Assembly: GCA_945868505.1 (NCBI GenBank)
Contig: CAMBLO010000001.1
Coordinates: 124,001-188,000 of the forward strand
Reading direction: 5' to 3'
Length of the DNA: 64,000 nucleotides
Source of the DNA: an uncultured Clostridia bacterium
GTDB lineage: Bacteria > Bacillota > Clostridia > Lachnospirales > Anaerotignaceae
The notes beneath the pieces are model-generated. The model had not been told where the DNA came from. It did not search any database and saw only the letters and a program-made list of their open reading frames with translations. The translations under genes and the position numbers were made by a program. This document shows, piece by piece, positions 17,171-26,925 of this stretch. Position 1 is the stretch's first letter. Each line of letters begins with the position of its first letter.

Positions 17171-18352
17171 ATGAAGACCAAACTGTATTTTGATAATGCG
17201 GCAACAACACCTGTCAGAGAAGAAGTTCTGCAGGAAATTCTGCCTTATTTTAGAGAACATTATGGCAATGCATCCAGTGTATATGCCATTGCGAAAGAAA
17301 GTAAGAAAGCTCTGGAAAAAGCAAGAGCCCAAGTGGCAGCAGCCATCAATGCCCAGCCGGAAGAAATTTATTTCACAGCCGGCGGTTCTGAAAGCGATAA
17401 CACAGCCCTGCGAGGGGTAGTAGAAGCCTATGCCTCCAAAGGCAATCATATCATCACAACAAAGATTGAGCATCATGCCATTCTGCATACAGCGGAATAT
17501 CTGGAAAAACACGGTGCGGAAGTGACATACCTGAATGTGGATGAATACGGCAAGATTTCTCTGGAGGAACTGGAAAAGGCCATTCGCCCCGAAACAGTCC
17601 TGATTTCCGTGATGTTTGCCAATAACGAAATCGGCACCATCCAGCCTATCAAAGAAATTGGCGAGATTGCCAGAAAGCATGGTGTGGTGTTCCATACAGA
17701 TGCAGTACAGGCGGTGGGCCATGTTCCCATTGATGTGGAAAAAATGAATATCGACCTGCTTTCCATGAGTGGTCATAAGCTGGGGGCTCCCAAGGGGATT
17801 GGTGCCCTTTATATCAGAAAAGGTATAAAAGTGGAACCTCTGATCTTCGGTGGTGCCCAGGAAAAGAAACAGCGTGCCGGTACAGAAAATATCCCTGGTA
17901 TCGTGGGTATTGGCAAGGCGGCAGAGCTGGCAGTAGCAGAAATGGAAGGGACAACAGCGAAGCTGGTTGCTCTGCGGGATAAACTCATCAATGGCATTCT
18001 GGAAACGATCCCTTACAGCCGTTTGAATGGTCACCCTACAGACCGCCTGCCCGGCAACTGCAACATCTCCTTCTCCTATATCGAAGGGGAATCCCTGCTG
18101 CTGCTGCTGGATGCACTGGGAATTGCAGCTTCCAGTGGTTCTGCCTGCACCTCCGGTTCTTTGGACCCTTCCCATGTGCTGATGGCCATTGGTCTGCCCC
18201 ATGAAACAGCCCATGGTTCCCTGAGACTGACCATGGATAGAGATAACACGGAAGAAGAAGTGGATTTCATTCTGGAAAAACTGCCCGGTATCGTACAGAG
18301 ACTGAGAGATATGTCTCCTGTTTACGAAGATGCCATGAAGGCGAATAAATAA
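17171..18352 (+). CDS. iscS: Cysteine desulfurase, IscS/NifS type
   Basis: 393 residues. A PLP enzyme that takes sulfur from cysteine for Fe-S clusters. The PLP lysine is Lys203 in SGHKLGAPKG. The sulfur-carrying Cys326 lies in SSGSACTSGS, the long loop typical of IscS/NifS (group I). It is followed after 61 bases by the iscU scaffold gene, forming a minimal iscSU unit without iscR, iscA or chaperones. The promoter is at 17082-17110. Confidence 0.97.
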   Translation: MKTKLYFDNAATTPVREEVLQEILPYFREHYGNASSVYAIAKESKKALEKARAQVAAAINAQPEEIYFTAGGSESDNTALRGVVEAYASKGNHIITTKIEHHAILHTAEYLEKHGAEVTYLNVDEYGKISLEELEKAIRPETVLISVMFANNEIGTIQPIKEIGEIARKHGVVFHTDAVQAVGHVPIDVEKMNIDLLSMSGHKLGAPKGIGALYIRKGIKVEPLIFGGAQEKKQRAGTENIPGIVGIGKAAELAVAEMEGTTAKLVALRDKLINGILETIPYSRLNGHPTDRLPGNCNISFSYIEGESLLLLLDALGIAASSGSACTSGSLDPSHVLMAIGLPHETAHGSLRLTMDRDNTEEEVDFILEKLPGIVQRLRDMSPVYEDAMKANK

Positions 18353-18413
18353 TGGAAAGAATAGGACGAGTGAAAATACAGAAAAATGAGGATACACAAA
18401 GGAGGACCTTTTT

Positions 18414-18845
18414 ATGGAGTACAGTGAAAAAGTAATGGATCATTTTATGAACCCCAGAAATGTCGGTGAGATTGAAAACGCCAGTGGTGTTGGTCAGGTG
18501 GGCAACATGAAATGCGGCGATATTATGAAGGTATATTTGCAGATTGAAGATGGAAAAATCGTCGATGCAAAATTCAAAACCTTTGGCTGCGGTGCGGCAG
18601 TAGCCACCAGCTCCATGGCAACGGAACTTGTAAAGGGCAAAACTATTCAGGAGGCATTGGAAGTGACGAATAAAGCAGTCATGGAAGCCTTGGACGGCCT
18701 GCCCCCTGTAAAGGTACACTGTTCCTGTCTGGCGGAGGAAGCACTCCATGCCGCCCTGTGGGATTATGCCCAGAAAAACAACATCACCATTGATGGTTTG
18801 AAGCCCCCTGTAAACGATGTGGATGAACTGCATCACCACGAGTAA
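18414..18845 (+). CDS. iscU: Fe-S cluster assembly scaffold, IscU/NifU N-terminal type
   Basis: 143 residues. The three cluster-binding cysteines are Cys34 (KCGD), Cys59 (GCGAA) and Cys103 (HCSC), with conserved Asp36. It receives sulfur from IscS and assembles a transient cluster. It lacks the middle and C-terminal domains of full NifU. The C-terminal tail extends beyond typical IscU with a His-rich end (ELHHHE). GGAGG is well placed. A strong terminator follows at 18893. Confidence 0.95.
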   Translation: MEYSEKVMDHFMNPRNVGEIENASGVGQVGNMKCGDIMKVYLQIEDGKIVDAKFKTFGCGAAVATSSMATELVKGKTIQEALEVTNKAVMEALDGLPPVKVHCSCLAEEALHAALWDYAQKNNITIDGLKPPVNDVDELHHHE

Positions 18846-18892
18846 AACGAATAAATCGAAAGAAAGCTCAATTACTACTCCCTCAAAAAAAC

Positions 18893-18931
18893 AGACCCCT
18901 TCTCTCACAGAGAAGGGGTCTTTGCTATTTT
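18893..18931. terminator. Terminator between iscU and aroE-aroK
   Basis: A perfect 13-base stem (18893-18905 with 18909-18921), loop cac and a T-rich tail. The A-run before it can serve as a T-run for the convergent aroE-aroK transcript. Confidence 0.9.
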
Positions 18932-20182
18932 TCATGAGTTCAATGTTTTTTCATAGGCGGAAAGGATGGCTGTCAAGCCTTCCTCCGGTGTGCCGTTGTT
19001 TTCTGCAATGGCTTCTGCCGCTGCGGTGTAAAGGGGAAGGCGTTCCTGATACAGCTTTTGCACTGCCGCCTGATTGGGGGCAAGGGGTCTGCCGTGGCCG
19101 CTTTGCAGCAGCTCTGCATCCCGTTTCAGCCAAATCAATTTGCCGTTGCGTTTCAGGTAGTCGATATTCAGGGAATCCTTTATGATGCCGCCGCCGGTGG
19201 AAATAACCAGATTGTTTTGGGCGGAAACCTCATGGATAACCTTTCTTTCGATTTCCCGAAAGGCGGGCTCCCCTTCTTTTGCAAAGAAATCGGCAATGGG
19301 CATACCGATGCGTTCTATGATGATTTCATCGGTGTCTACAAAGGCTTTCCCAAGGGCTTCTGCCGCCATTTTTCCCAAAGTGCTTTTTCCGCCGCCGCTC
19401 ATGCCGATGAGAACCAGATTGGAGCGTTCCTTCATCAAGCCTGCGTTGATTTCAGCGATACGGGCATCCTCGATTTTGGTATCCAAGAAAATTTCTACGG
19501 CATATTTTGCTTGTGCCACCAGCATTTCCAGGCCGCCCGCGGCATTGATCCCTCTTTTCTGTGCTTCCAGCACAAGCTGTGTCCGCAGGGGGTTGTATAC
19601 CACATCCGCAACCCCTTTCAGATTGGAAAATCTGCTCAAATCAATGGGGCAGTCATCCCCCTTGGGATACATACCGACGGGGGTAGTATTTACAATAATC
19701 TCTGCATCGGCGTGTTCTGCATAGCAGGTTTGGTAGGTGATGGTTCCGGGGTTTTCTCTATAATATACAGTCAGGATTTCCGATGCGCCCAGTTCTTCCA
19801 GTACGGCAATGACCGCCTTGGACGCGCCGCCCTTGCCCAGAACCAGAGCCTTTTTGCCTGCCACATCAATGCCGTTGTTTTGCAGCATATAGCGGAAACC
19901 GTAGAAATCTGTGTTGTAGCCGCAAAGCCTGCCGTTTCGGTTCACCAAGGTGTTTACGGCACCGATTTTTTTGGCGTGGGCATCTATTTCATCCAAATAG
20001 GGGATGACCGTTTCTTTATAGGGAATGGTCACATTCAGAGCGGAAAATTTTCTTTCTGTCAGGAATGTGTCCAGTTCTTCTCTTGTCAAGGGAATCAAAT
20101 CGTATGTATAGTCCGCCAGCTGTTCATGGATGATTTTGGAAAAGCTGTGTCCTAATTTTTCGCCGATCAGGCCGTATCTCAT
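18932..20182 (-). CDS. aroE-aroK: Bifunctional shikimate dehydrogenase - shikimate kinase
   Basis: 416 residues from the ATG at 20182, with GAGGTGG upstream. Residues 1-250 are AroE: catalytic Lys56 in NVTIPYK, Asp92 in NTD, the NADP loop GKGGASKA (116-123) and NTTPVGMYP. Residues 256-416 are AroK: P-loop GMSGGGKST (260-268), DTDEIIIE, FREIE, STGGGI and GRPLA. The fused protein would turn dehydroshikimate into shikimate 3-phosphate in the cytoplasm. The reading frame is continuous through a short linker. No other shikimate genes are nearby. Confidence 0.94.
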   Translation of the reverse strand: MRYGLIGEKLGHSFSKIIHEQLADYTYDLIPLTREELDTFLTERKFSALNVTIPYKETVIPYLDEIDAHAKKIGAVNTLVNRNGRLCGYNTDFYGFRYMLQNNGIDVAGKKALVLGKGGASKAVIAVLEELGASEILTVYYRENPGTITYQTCYAEHADAEIIVNTTPVGMYPKGDDCPIDLSRFSNLKGVADVVYNPLRTQLVLEAQKRGINAAGGLEMLVAQAKYAVEIFLDTKIEDARIAEINAGLMKERSNLVLIGMSGGGKSTLGKMAAEALGKAFVDTDEIIIERIGMPIADFFAKEGEPAFREIERKVIHEVSAQNNLVISTGGGIIKDSLNIDYLKRNGKLIWLKRDAELLQSGHGRPLAPNQAAVQKLYQERLPLYTAAAEAIAENNGTPEEGLTAILSAYEKTLNS

Positions 20183-20376
20183 GGAAATCCACCTCGCATC
20201 TTTCGTATTTTCTATCAAAGGATAGTTTGTATCTATCTTAATGCAAATGGAAGTTTTATGCAATCTCTTTTTTGGAAAAGAAGATTAAGGTTTTTGTAAT
20301 ATTTTTCTTCCCTGTTTTATGGTACACTTATGGAAATGTAATTTATTTTGAAAGGAAAGAAATCAGGTGAAATGTT

Positions 20377-21990
20377 ATGAATAGATATTTGGAAAAGCTT
20401 TGTATCGGTGTTCTTTGCGGCGTTTTAGGCATGGTGAGCATCGGTGCCCAAGAGGTCTATGCCGCAGATGCAAAGGATATGCGGGCGGTTTGGATTTCCA
20501 CGGTTTATCGTGCCGATTATCCCACGGCACTGAATGATGCCGATGCTCAGAAAAATGAATTTATACAGAAGCTGGAAAAAGTGCAGGAAATGGGCTTGAA
20601 TACGGTAGTTGTGCAGGTGCGTCCCAAGGGAGATGCCTTTTACGAATCCGACCTGAACCCTTGGAGCGAATGCTTAACGGGGGTGCAGGGCATGGACCCC
20701 GGTTATGACCCCATGGAATTTATGGTTGCGGAGACCCATAAAAGAGGCATGGAGTTCCATGCGTGGATGAATCCTTACCGTATTACCACTTCCGGTACGG
20801 ATATTTCCGCTCTTTCCGCCGATAATATGGCGAGACAGCATCCCGATTGGATTTTGGTTCATAACGGTGCCATGTATTATAACCCCGAAAAGGAGGAAGT
20901 GAAGGAATATATCTGCGATACGGTAGCAGAAATTGTGAAGAATTATGATGTGGATGCCATCCATTTCGACGACTATTTCTATCCTTCCAACTATCCTCTG
21001 CCCGAAGGGGAGAGCAGAGATGGTGAAGTAGCCAATGAACGCCGTGAAAATGTGGATGATTTGGTGAAACAAGTTTACAAGACCATCAAAAATATTGATT
21101 CTTCGGTAGAATTTGGCATCAGCCCCATGGGTATCTGGAAAAACAGCACATCTGACAGCGAAGGCTCTGCCACAAGAGGTACGGAGGGCTATTACAGTGT
21201 CTATTGTGATGCCAAAAAATGGGTAGAAAAAGGCTGGGTAGATTATATCGTGCCCCAGATTTATTGGGAGCAGGGCAATGCCTATGCTGATTATGAAACT
21301 CTGGTAAAATGGTGGAGCGATGTGGTGAAAGGCACAGGGGTGAAGCTCTATATCGGTCAGGGGATTTATAAGGATACCGTAGCGAAGGAAATTGCAGCGG
21401 AAGTGCAGGTCAATGAAAACTATAATGTAGACGGCAGCTTCTTTTTCAGCCTGCGGGATTTGCTGAACAACAGACAGGGCTGCTATGATGCCCTGAAGGA
21501 ATACTATAAAGAGGCGCCTGAAATCGTACTTCCTGACCCCGAACCGGAAAGACCTGTGACCATTCAGAAAAAATGGGCCTACGCAGGGCGGGCAAAGGTA
21601 ACGGTGGATGGCAAGGCGGTAGATTTTCAGGTCTATACTATCGATGATTATACCTATTTCAAGCTGCGGGATATTGCCGGTGCGGTCAATGGTACATCGA
21701 AGCAGTTCCAGACCTTCTGGGATGAGAAAAATATGGCGATCCAGTTGATTCGCCATACGCCCTATACTTCCACAGGCAGTTCTTCTGTGGGTAGATACGG
21801 CGATACTTATGCTACCACTTCCACGGCGAAATTGTACTGCGATGGTATCAGAAAAAATGTCAATGCCTATACCATCAACGATTATACCTATTATAAACTG
21901 CGGGATTTGGCGCAGTTGTTGGATATGGGGGTAACTTGGAACGAAAGCACCTTCACCATTGGCATTGAAACAGCGAAATCGTATCAGTAA
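20377..21990 (+). CDS. Secreted GHL10-type glycoside hydrolase with two C-terminal stalk-like repeats
   Basis: 537 residues. A signal peptide (1-29, ending VYA) is followed by a DUF187/GHL10 TIM-barrel (about 34-350; MRAVWISTVYR, HAWMNPYR, DAIHFDDYFYP, VDYIVPQIYWE), related to YngK-like glycosylhydrolases. The C-terminus holds two copies of a copper-amine-oxidase-N-like module, each with YTI(D/N)DYTY(F/Y)KLRD, at about 420 and 498. The repeats probably bind cell wall or glycan. The catalytic acid is probably in the HFDDYFYP region. It may act on peptidoglycan or extracellular glycans; the substrate is not known. Confidence 0.88.
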   Translation: MNRYLEKLCIGVLCGVLGMVSIGAQEVYAADAKDMRAVWISTVYRADYPTALNDADAQKNEFIQKLEKVQEMGLNTVVVQVRPKGDAFYESDLNPWSECLTGVQGMDPGYDPMEFMVAETHKRGMEFHAWMNPYRITTSGTDISALSADNMARQHPDWILVHNGAMYYNPEKEEVKEYICDTVAEIVKNYDVDAIHFDDYFYPSNYPLPEGESRDGEVANERRENVDDLVKQVYKTIKNIDSSVEFGISPMGIWKNSTSDSEGSATRGTEGYYSVYCDAKKWVEKGWVDYIVPQIYWEQGNAYADYETLVKWWSDVVKGTGVKLYIGQGIYKDTVAKEIAAEVQVNENYNVDGSFFFSLRDLLNNRQGCYDALKEYYKEAPEIVLPDPEPERPVTIQKKWAYAGRAKVTVDGKAVDFQVYTIDDYTYFKLRDIAGAVNGTSKQFQTFWDEKNMAIQLIRHTPYTSTGSSSVGRYGDTYATTSTAKLYCDGIRKNVNAYTINDYTYYKLRDLAQLLDMGVTWNESTFTIGIETAKSYQ

Positions 21991-22000
21991 GGAGGAAGTC

Positions 22001-22240
22001 ATGTCTTTTTTCAAAAAGCTGCAGGAAAAACGGAACGAGGAACGCATCCGTAAATCGGAACGGATGCAGGGCTTCGCTATGCAGGCAGAGCTGAGTGGCA
22101 CCATCGTCTGTGTGAAGCTGCTGGAAGGTGGTTCAGAGAAAACGAAATTCCTCGTGGAATATGCCGATGGCAGTAAAAAAGAGGAAGAAGCGGAAAACAA
22201 CAGTGCCCGTTTTGCGGAGTTGGCGCAGTACCTTGGATAA
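22001..22240 (+). CDS. Small charged hypothetical protein
   Basis: 79 residues with GGAGG 5 bases before the ATG at 22001, 10 bases after the glycosidase stop. It begins with a Lys/Arg/Glu-rich helix (MSFFKKLQEKRNEERIRKSE) followed by a short strand-rich region (LSGTIVCVKLLEGG, TKFLVEYADG) and an acidic helical tail. I do not recognise the family. It is soluble, and likely expressed with the upstream gene, since a terminator follows directly. Confidence 0.65.
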   Translation: MSFFKKLQEKRNEERIRKSERMQGFAMQAELSGTIVCVKLLEGGSEKTKFLVEYADGSKKEEEAENNSARFAELAQYLG

Positions 22241-22259
22241 AAAAGCGAAAAATACAGAA

Positions 22260-22300
22260 AGTCATCTTGTCTTTTTATAAGGATAGGATGGCTTTTTTTA
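22260..22300 (+). terminator. Terminator of the glycosidase unit
   Basis: A 13-base stem (22260-22272 with 22281-22293) that uses several G-U pairs, loop ttttataa and a run of seven T. Confidence 0.7.
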
Positions 22301-22328
22301 TTCACAAAAATTTTACAAAAAAGTTTTG

Positions 22329-22355
22329 TTAGCACTCTTTACAATTGAGTGCTAA
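22329..22355. promoter_or_regulatory. CIRCE element (HrcA operator) of clpB
   Basis: Perfect CIRCE: TTAGCACTC (22329-22337), a 9-base spacer and GAGTGCTAA (22347-22355). It overlaps the -35 of the clpB promoter. CIRCE is the binding site of the heat-shock repressor HrcA. Confidence 0.97.
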
Positions 22356-22366
22356 CAATGTATAAT
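22338..22366 (+). promoter_or_regulatory. clpB promoter
   Basis: TTTACA (22338-22343) lies in the CIRCE spacer, then 17 bases and a perfect TATAAT (22361-22366). HrcA binding would occlude it. Confidence 0.85.
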
Positions 22367-22435
22367 AAATCCTGTGGTTATGAGAAGGACCTAATGGTTA
22401 TCATAGATTTGAAAAGTTTGAAAGGTGGAATGGTT

Positions 22436-25018
22436 ATGAATTTACAGAAATTTACGCAAAAATCTTTGGAGGCCATTCAAAACGCCCAGTCCAGTGCCAT
22501 CGAATTTGGTAATCCCCAGATTGACCAGCAGCATCTGCTGCAGGCTCTGCTGATGCAGGAGGATGGGCTGATTCCCCAACTGCTGCAGAAAATGGAAGTG
22601 AATGTGAATGGTCTGACACAGGCAGTGGAAAATGAAGTGAAACGCCTGCCCAGGGTCAGCGGCGGGCAGACCCGTGTGGCGGTGGATCTGGAAAAGACAT
22701 TGACCGCAGCGGAAAAGCTGGCAGAAAACATGACGGACGAATATGTTTCCGTGGAGCATATCTTCATGGCAATGGTAAATGCGCCCAATGCTGTTTTGAA
22801 GGAAATTTTCCGTCAGTATAATGTGACGAAGGAAGAATTTATGAAGATGCTGGCAACTGTTCGGGGCAATACCCGTGTCACCAGCGATTCTCCCGAAGCG
22901 ACCTACGATGCCCTGAAAAAATACGGCACCGATTTGGTGGAAAAGGCAAGAAGCAAAAAGCTAGACCCCGTCATTGGTCGTGATGATGAAATTCGTAACG
23001 TTATCCGTATCCTGTCCAGAAAGACGAAAAATAACCCTGTGCTGATCGGCGAACCCGGTGTCGGGAAAACCGCCATTGCCGAAGGTCTGGCCCAGCGTAT
23101 TGTAAAAGAAGATGTACCCAATAGTCTGAAGGATAAGACCATCTTCTCTCTGGATATGGGGGCCCTGATTGCCGGTGCAAAATTCCGTGGGGAATTTGAA
23201 GAACGACTGAAAGCAGTCCTGAATGAAGTGAAAAAGAGCGAAGGCAAGATTATTCTGTTTATTGATGAGCTGCATACTATCGTCGGTGCAGGCAAGAGCG
23301 ACGGTGCTATGGATGCAGGCAATCTGCTGAAGCCCATGCTGGCTAGGGGTGAGCTGCATTGTATTGGTGCCACAACCCTGAATGAATATAAGCAGTATAT
23401 CGAAAAAGACCCTGCTCTGGAACGTCGTTTCCAGCCTGTTATGGTAAATGAACCCACTGTAGAGGATACCATTGCCATCCTCCGTGGTCTGAAGGAACGG
23501 TATGAAGTATACCATGGTGTAAAAATTCAGGATCAGGCCATCATTGCGGCAGCAACATTGTCCAATCGTTATATTTCCGATAGATTCCTGCCCGATAAGG
23601 CCATCGACTTGGTGGATGAAGCCTGTGCCATGATTCGTACAGAAATGGATTCCATGCCCATTGAACTGGATATCATCCAGAGAAAGATCATCCAGCATGA
23701 GATCGAGGAAGCAGCTCTGAAAAAAGAGGACGACAAGCTTTCTCAGGAACATCTGCAGGAAATTCAGAAGGAATTGGCAGAAATGCGGGATAATTTCGCA
23801 GCCTTGCAGGCAAAATGGCAGAATGAAAAGGATGCCATCGGCGTTGTTCAGAAGCTGCGTGAAGAAATCGAGGATGTCAATGCGGAAATCGAAGCGGCAG
23901 AGCGGAAATATGACCTGAACAAGGCGGCAGAGCTGAAATATGGCAAATTGCCCCAGCTGCAGAAAGAACTGGAAGAAAAAGAACGTATTGCAGAAAACAG
24001 CGAGCGGAATACCCTGCTGAGAGATAAGGTCACAGAAGAAGAAATTGCCCGTATCATCGAACGCTGGACAGGTATCCCTGTGGCGAAGCTGATGGAAGGC
24101 GAACGGGATAAACTGCTCCACATGGAAGATATTCTCCACGAAAGAGTGGTAGGGCAGGAGGAAGCCGTTACCAAGGTTTCCGAAGCAATTTTGAGAAGCC
24201 GTGCAGGCATCCAGAGCCCCAACAGACCCATCGGTTCCTTCCTGTTCTTAGGCCCTACAGGCGTCGGGAAAACAGAACTGGCAAAGACCTTGGCGGAATG
24301 TCTGTTTGACGATGAAAAGAACATGGTTCGTATTGATATGACCGAATATATGGAAAAATTCAGCGTGTCTCGTCTGATTGGTGCGCCTCCCGGATATGTA
24401 GGCTACGAAGAAGGCGGTCAGTTGACAGAGGCAGTACGCCGCAAACCTTATTCCGTTATCCTCTTCGATGAAGTGGAAAAAGCCCACCCCGATGTATTCA
24501 ATATCCTGCTGCAGGTATTGGATGATGGTCGTATCACCGATTCTCAGGGCAGAACCGTGGATTTCAAAAATACCGTTATCATCCTAACCTCCAACTTAGG
24601 TTCCTCTTACCTGCTGGATGGGATTGATGCCAACGGCGAGATTACTTCCGATGCAAGGGCGGCGGTGGATGGCCTGCTGAAACAGTCCTTCCGTCCCGAA
24701 TTCCTGAACAGACTGGATGAAATCGTATTCTATAAACCACTGACGAAGGATAACATCACCCATATTATTGACCTGATCATGAAAGACCTGAATGGCAGAT
24801 TGGCAGATAAGCAGTTGAAATGCGAACTGACAGAACGGGCAAAGAACCATATCATTGAAACAGGCTATGACCCTGCCTTTGGTGCAAGACCCCTGAAACG
24901 TCTGGTACAGCGGAATGTGGAAACCCTGCTGGCAAGAAAAATCATTGCCGACCAAGTGGAGCCTGGTGCAACACTGACGGTAGATGTAGATGAAAACGAA
25001 AATTATATTGTACTTTAA
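22436..25018 (+). CDS. clpB: ATP-dependent disaggregase ClpB
   Basis: 860 residues, the standard length. An N-terminal Clp repeat domain, AAA1 with [10 protein letters not shown] near 200, a long coiled-coil middle domain (about 405-525) and AAA2 with [10 protein letters not shown] near 604. The middle domain marks it as ClpB rather than ClpC or ClpA. It extracts proteins from aggregates with DnaK. The start at 22436 has GGTGG 7 bases upstream; an ATG two codons earlier is too close to it. HrcA control is indicated by the CIRCE element. Confidence 0.97.
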   Translation: MNLQKFTQKSLEAIQNAQSSAIEFGNPQIDQQHLLQALLMQEDGLIPQLLQKMEVNVNGLTQAVENEVKRLPRVSGGQTRVAVDLEKTLTAAEKLAENMTDEYVSVEHIFMAMVNAPNAVLKEIFRQYNVTKEEFMKMLATVRGNTRVTSDSPEATYDALKKYGTDLVEKARSKKLDPVIGRDDEIRNVIRILSRKTKNNPVLIGEPGVGKTAIAEGLAQRIVKEDVPNSLKDKTIFSLDMGALIAGAKFRGEFEERLKAVLNEVKKSEGKIILFIDELHTIVGAGKSDGAMDAGNLLKPMLARGELHCIGATTLNEYKQYIEKDPALERRFQPVMVNEPTVEDTIAILRGLKERYEVYHGVKIQDQAIIAAATLSNRYISDRFLPDKAIDLVDEACAMIRTEMDSMPIELDIIQRKIIQHEIEEAALKKEDDKLSQEHLQEIQKELAEMRDNFAALQAKWQNEKDAIGVVQKLREEIEDVNAEIEAAERKYDLNKAAELKYGKLPQLQKELEEKERIAENSERNTLLRDKVTEEEIARIIERWTGIPVAKLMEGERDKLLHMEDILHERVVGQEEAVTKVSEAILRSRAGIQSPNRPIGSFLFLGPTGVGKTELAKTLAECLFDDEKNMVRIDMTEYMEKFSVSRLIGAPPGYVGYEEGGQLTEAVRRKPYSVILFDEVEKAHPDVFNILLQVLDDGRITDSQGRTVDFKNTVIILTSNLGSSYLLDGIDANGEITSDARAAVDGLLKQSFRPEFLNRLDEIVFYKPLTKDNITHIIDLIMKDLNGRLADKQLKCELTERAKNHIIETGYDPAFGARPLKRLVQRNVETLLARKIIADQVEPGATLTVDVDENENYIVL

Positions 25019-25030
25019 ACTCAATAAAAA

Positions 25031-25063
25031 AGAGCCATACGAAAAAATCGTATGGTTCTTTTC
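25031..25063. terminator. Terminator between clpB and LMW phosphatase
   Basis: A perfect 12-base stem (25031-25042 with 25048-25059), loop aaaaa and tttctt. The preceding A-run can serve the convergent gene. Confidence 0.88.
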
Positions 25064-25528
25064 TTATAGTTTCCCTTCTTTTTTCAGATGTTCCAAAAAG
25101 GCTTCCAGCCCTTCCATGATATCGTCATAGGTGATGTCGAAATCACCTGTATACCAAGGGTCTGCAATATCCCTGGGATGGGCAGAAAAATCCAGCAAAC
25201 GATAGACCTTATGGTCAGGATCGTCTTTGATCTGCCGCATCAGGTTGGGGATGTTGTAGCGTTCCGCAACAAGAAGATAGTCGTATGTATCGTAATCGGC
25301 TTTTGTTACCTGACGGGCATGATGCAGATTGCAGGAAATGCCCACAGAAGCCAGTTTGCACTTGGCAGGGGGATAGACACCGTTGCCGATTTCTTCCCGG
25401 CTGGTGGCGGCAGATGCGATGTGAAAGAGGTCGGAAAGGCCGTTTTTCTGTACTATGTCGCGAAAAAGGTATTCTGCCATAGGGGAACGGCAGATATTGC
25501 CGTGGCAAATAAAAAGTACATTTATCAT
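25064..25528 (-). CDS. Low-molecular-weight protein-tyrosine phosphatase
   Basis: 154 residues from the ATG at 25528. The P-loop C-x5-R-S is CHGNICRS at 8-15 (nucleophile Cys8, Arg14) and the general-acid region is DPWYTGDF near 124. The length is that of the classical family. Members remove phosphate from protein tyrosine or arginine, often acting opposite a BY-kinase; none is in this window. The neighbours give no clear functional link. An extended frame upstream lacks a ribosome-binding site. Confidence 0.93.
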   Translation of the reverse strand: MINVLFICHGNICRSPMAEYLFRDIVQKNGLSDLFHIASAATSREEIGNGVYPPAKCKLASVGISCNLHHARQVTKADYDTYDYLLVAERYNIPNLMRQIKDDPDHKVYRLLDFSAHPRDIADPWYTGDFDITYDDIMEGLEAFLEHLKKEGKL

Positions 25529-25642
25529 AATTTCAAATCCTTTCAAATAGATTGAGATTTCGTCAATCCGGAAGCAGTTTCTATTACAGTCGGAGGCAAG
25601 CATGAACGGGTTTGGATGCCTTTTGCCGAAAAAATTATCCTA

Positions 25643-26443
25643 TTATCTTTCCCGATGCTGTTCCCAAAGGGTATGATAGAGTTCAGGCTTCCGATCGGCT
25701 TTCAGGGGGAACCCTGCCCGTACTTTCACCACTTCTTCGGGATCGATATCTACGATAGTCAAGCCATTGCCGCCCTCCACATGGGCCAATACTTCGCCAT
25801 TGGGGGAGACTACCATACTATCGCCGTGATAGGACAGACCGCCGCCGTCGCCGCTGCGGTTTACGCCGATGATGAAGCACTGGTTTTCAATGGCACGGGC
25901 TTTCAGCAGGGTCATCCAATGGTCTCTGCGGGCTGTGGGCCAGCTGGCGATGACTGTGATGATATGGCTCTTTTCAGAAAGAATCTGGAAAGGTTCGGGG
26001 AAGCGCAGGTCGTAGCAGATGAGGGGGGAAACAGGTACTCCCTTTACTTTGCAGAACTGCAGTTCCGTGCCGCCGATATAATGCTTTGCTTCTGCGCCGT
26101 AGGAGAAGGGGTGTATCTTGGCATAATCCGCCAGTTGATTGCCGTTTTCATCAAAAATGATGCAGTGGTTGGTGGAAACGCCGTTTTCGTAAACGGGCAG
26201 ACCGCAGCATACCGCTATGCTTTTTTTCTTTGCTTCTTCTCTAAAAAATGCCAGAGACTTACTATTCTTTCTGTCTTCGCCGTAGGTTTTGGGGTTCAGG
26301 GTGAAGCCTGCCAGTGTCATTTCGGGGAAAACCACGAAATCAACGCCTTTTTCCTTTGCCTCTGTCATCAGGCGGCTGCATAATTCCATTGCTTTTTCTT
26401 TTTCTTCAAATCCCATATCGATTTGTCCCAATGCGATTCTCAT
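25643..26443 (-). CDS. Carbon-nitrogen hydrolase (nitrilase superfamily, omega-amidase-like)
   Basis: 266 residues. The catalytic triad is Glu41 (FPEMT), Lys109 (YAKIHPF) and Cys143 (PLICYDLRFPE). The DLRFPE and IASWPTARRDHW motifs fit the Nit2/YafV branch, whose members hydrolyse alpha-ketoglutaramate or similar amides. AGGAGG precedes the ATG. It lies 23 bases after the stop of the minus-strand ArsC-like gene, so the two are probably one transcript. The exact substrate is not determined by sequence. Confidence 0.9.
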   Translation of the reverse strand: MRIALGQIDMGFEEKEKAMELCSRLMTEAKEKGVDFVVFPEMTLAGFTLNPKTYGEDRKNSKSLAFFREEAKKKSIAVCCGLPVYENGVSTNHCIIFDENGNQLADYAKIHPFSYGAEAKHYIGGTELQFCKVKGVPVSPLICYDLRFPEPFQILSEKSHIITVIASWPTARRDHWMTLLKARAIENQCFIIGVNRSGDGGGLSYHGDSMVVSPNGEVLAHVEGGNGLTIVDIDPEEVVKVRAGFPLKADRKPELYHTLWEQHRER

Positions 26444-26466
26444 AAAAATCCTCCTAACGTTTTATG

Positions 26467-26802
26467 TTATTCCCATGTTTTCCAGATATCAGGGCAGAAG
26501 CCAAGGGTAAAGGCCTTGCCGTTGCGCACGATGGGGGTGCGGAACAGCTCGGGGTTTTCAAAAAGGGTCGGTTCCCGTTTGGCTTCATCAATGTAGTCCA
26601 TATATAGCTTGGTGTAGGCCTTTGCCTTTCGGTCGATCATATTTTCTACGGGGATACACTTTTTGGCTGCCTCAAAAACCGCTTTCGCCATGTCAAACTG
26701 ATGCAGGTCGATATATTGATATTTGATTTTTCTTTCCTTGAAATAACGCTCCGCTTTTTTCGTATCGAAGCATTTCTTGGAACCATAGATCTGTATATTC
26801 AT
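26467..26802 (-). CDS. ArsC/Spx-family thioredoxin-fold protein
   Basis: 111 residues. The N-terminus [21 protein letters not shown] has the one-Cys CxxT site instead of the Spx CxxC, and RTPIVRNG is the conserved cis-Pro region. This is the YffB/ArsC-like branch: arsenate reductase activity is possible but unproven, and a general redox or regulatory role is also possible. No ars genes are nearby. AGGAG precedes the ATG. The nitrilase-family gene follows on the same strand. Confidence 0.85.
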   Translation of the reverse strand: MNIQIYGSKKCFDTKKAERYFKERKIKYQYIDLHQFDMAKAVFEAAKKCIPVENMIDRKAKAYTKLYMDYIDEAKREPTLFENPELFRTPIVRNGKAFTLGFCPDIWKTWE

Positions 26803-26925
26803 TTGAAAAAGCTCCTTTCTGAAAATTTGCTTTTCTTAATTTTATATGATTTTGCCTTGGGGGGCAAGACAAAGACGGGCAGTTCTGGTATACTTATAGT
26901 ACTTTTTACAAGGAGGTTGGTTGAA

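Noticed and set aside
20674..22335. A long minus-strand open frame opposite the GHL10 glycosidase
   Set aside because: Antisense shadow; the plus strand has a signal peptide, catalytic motifs and repeats.
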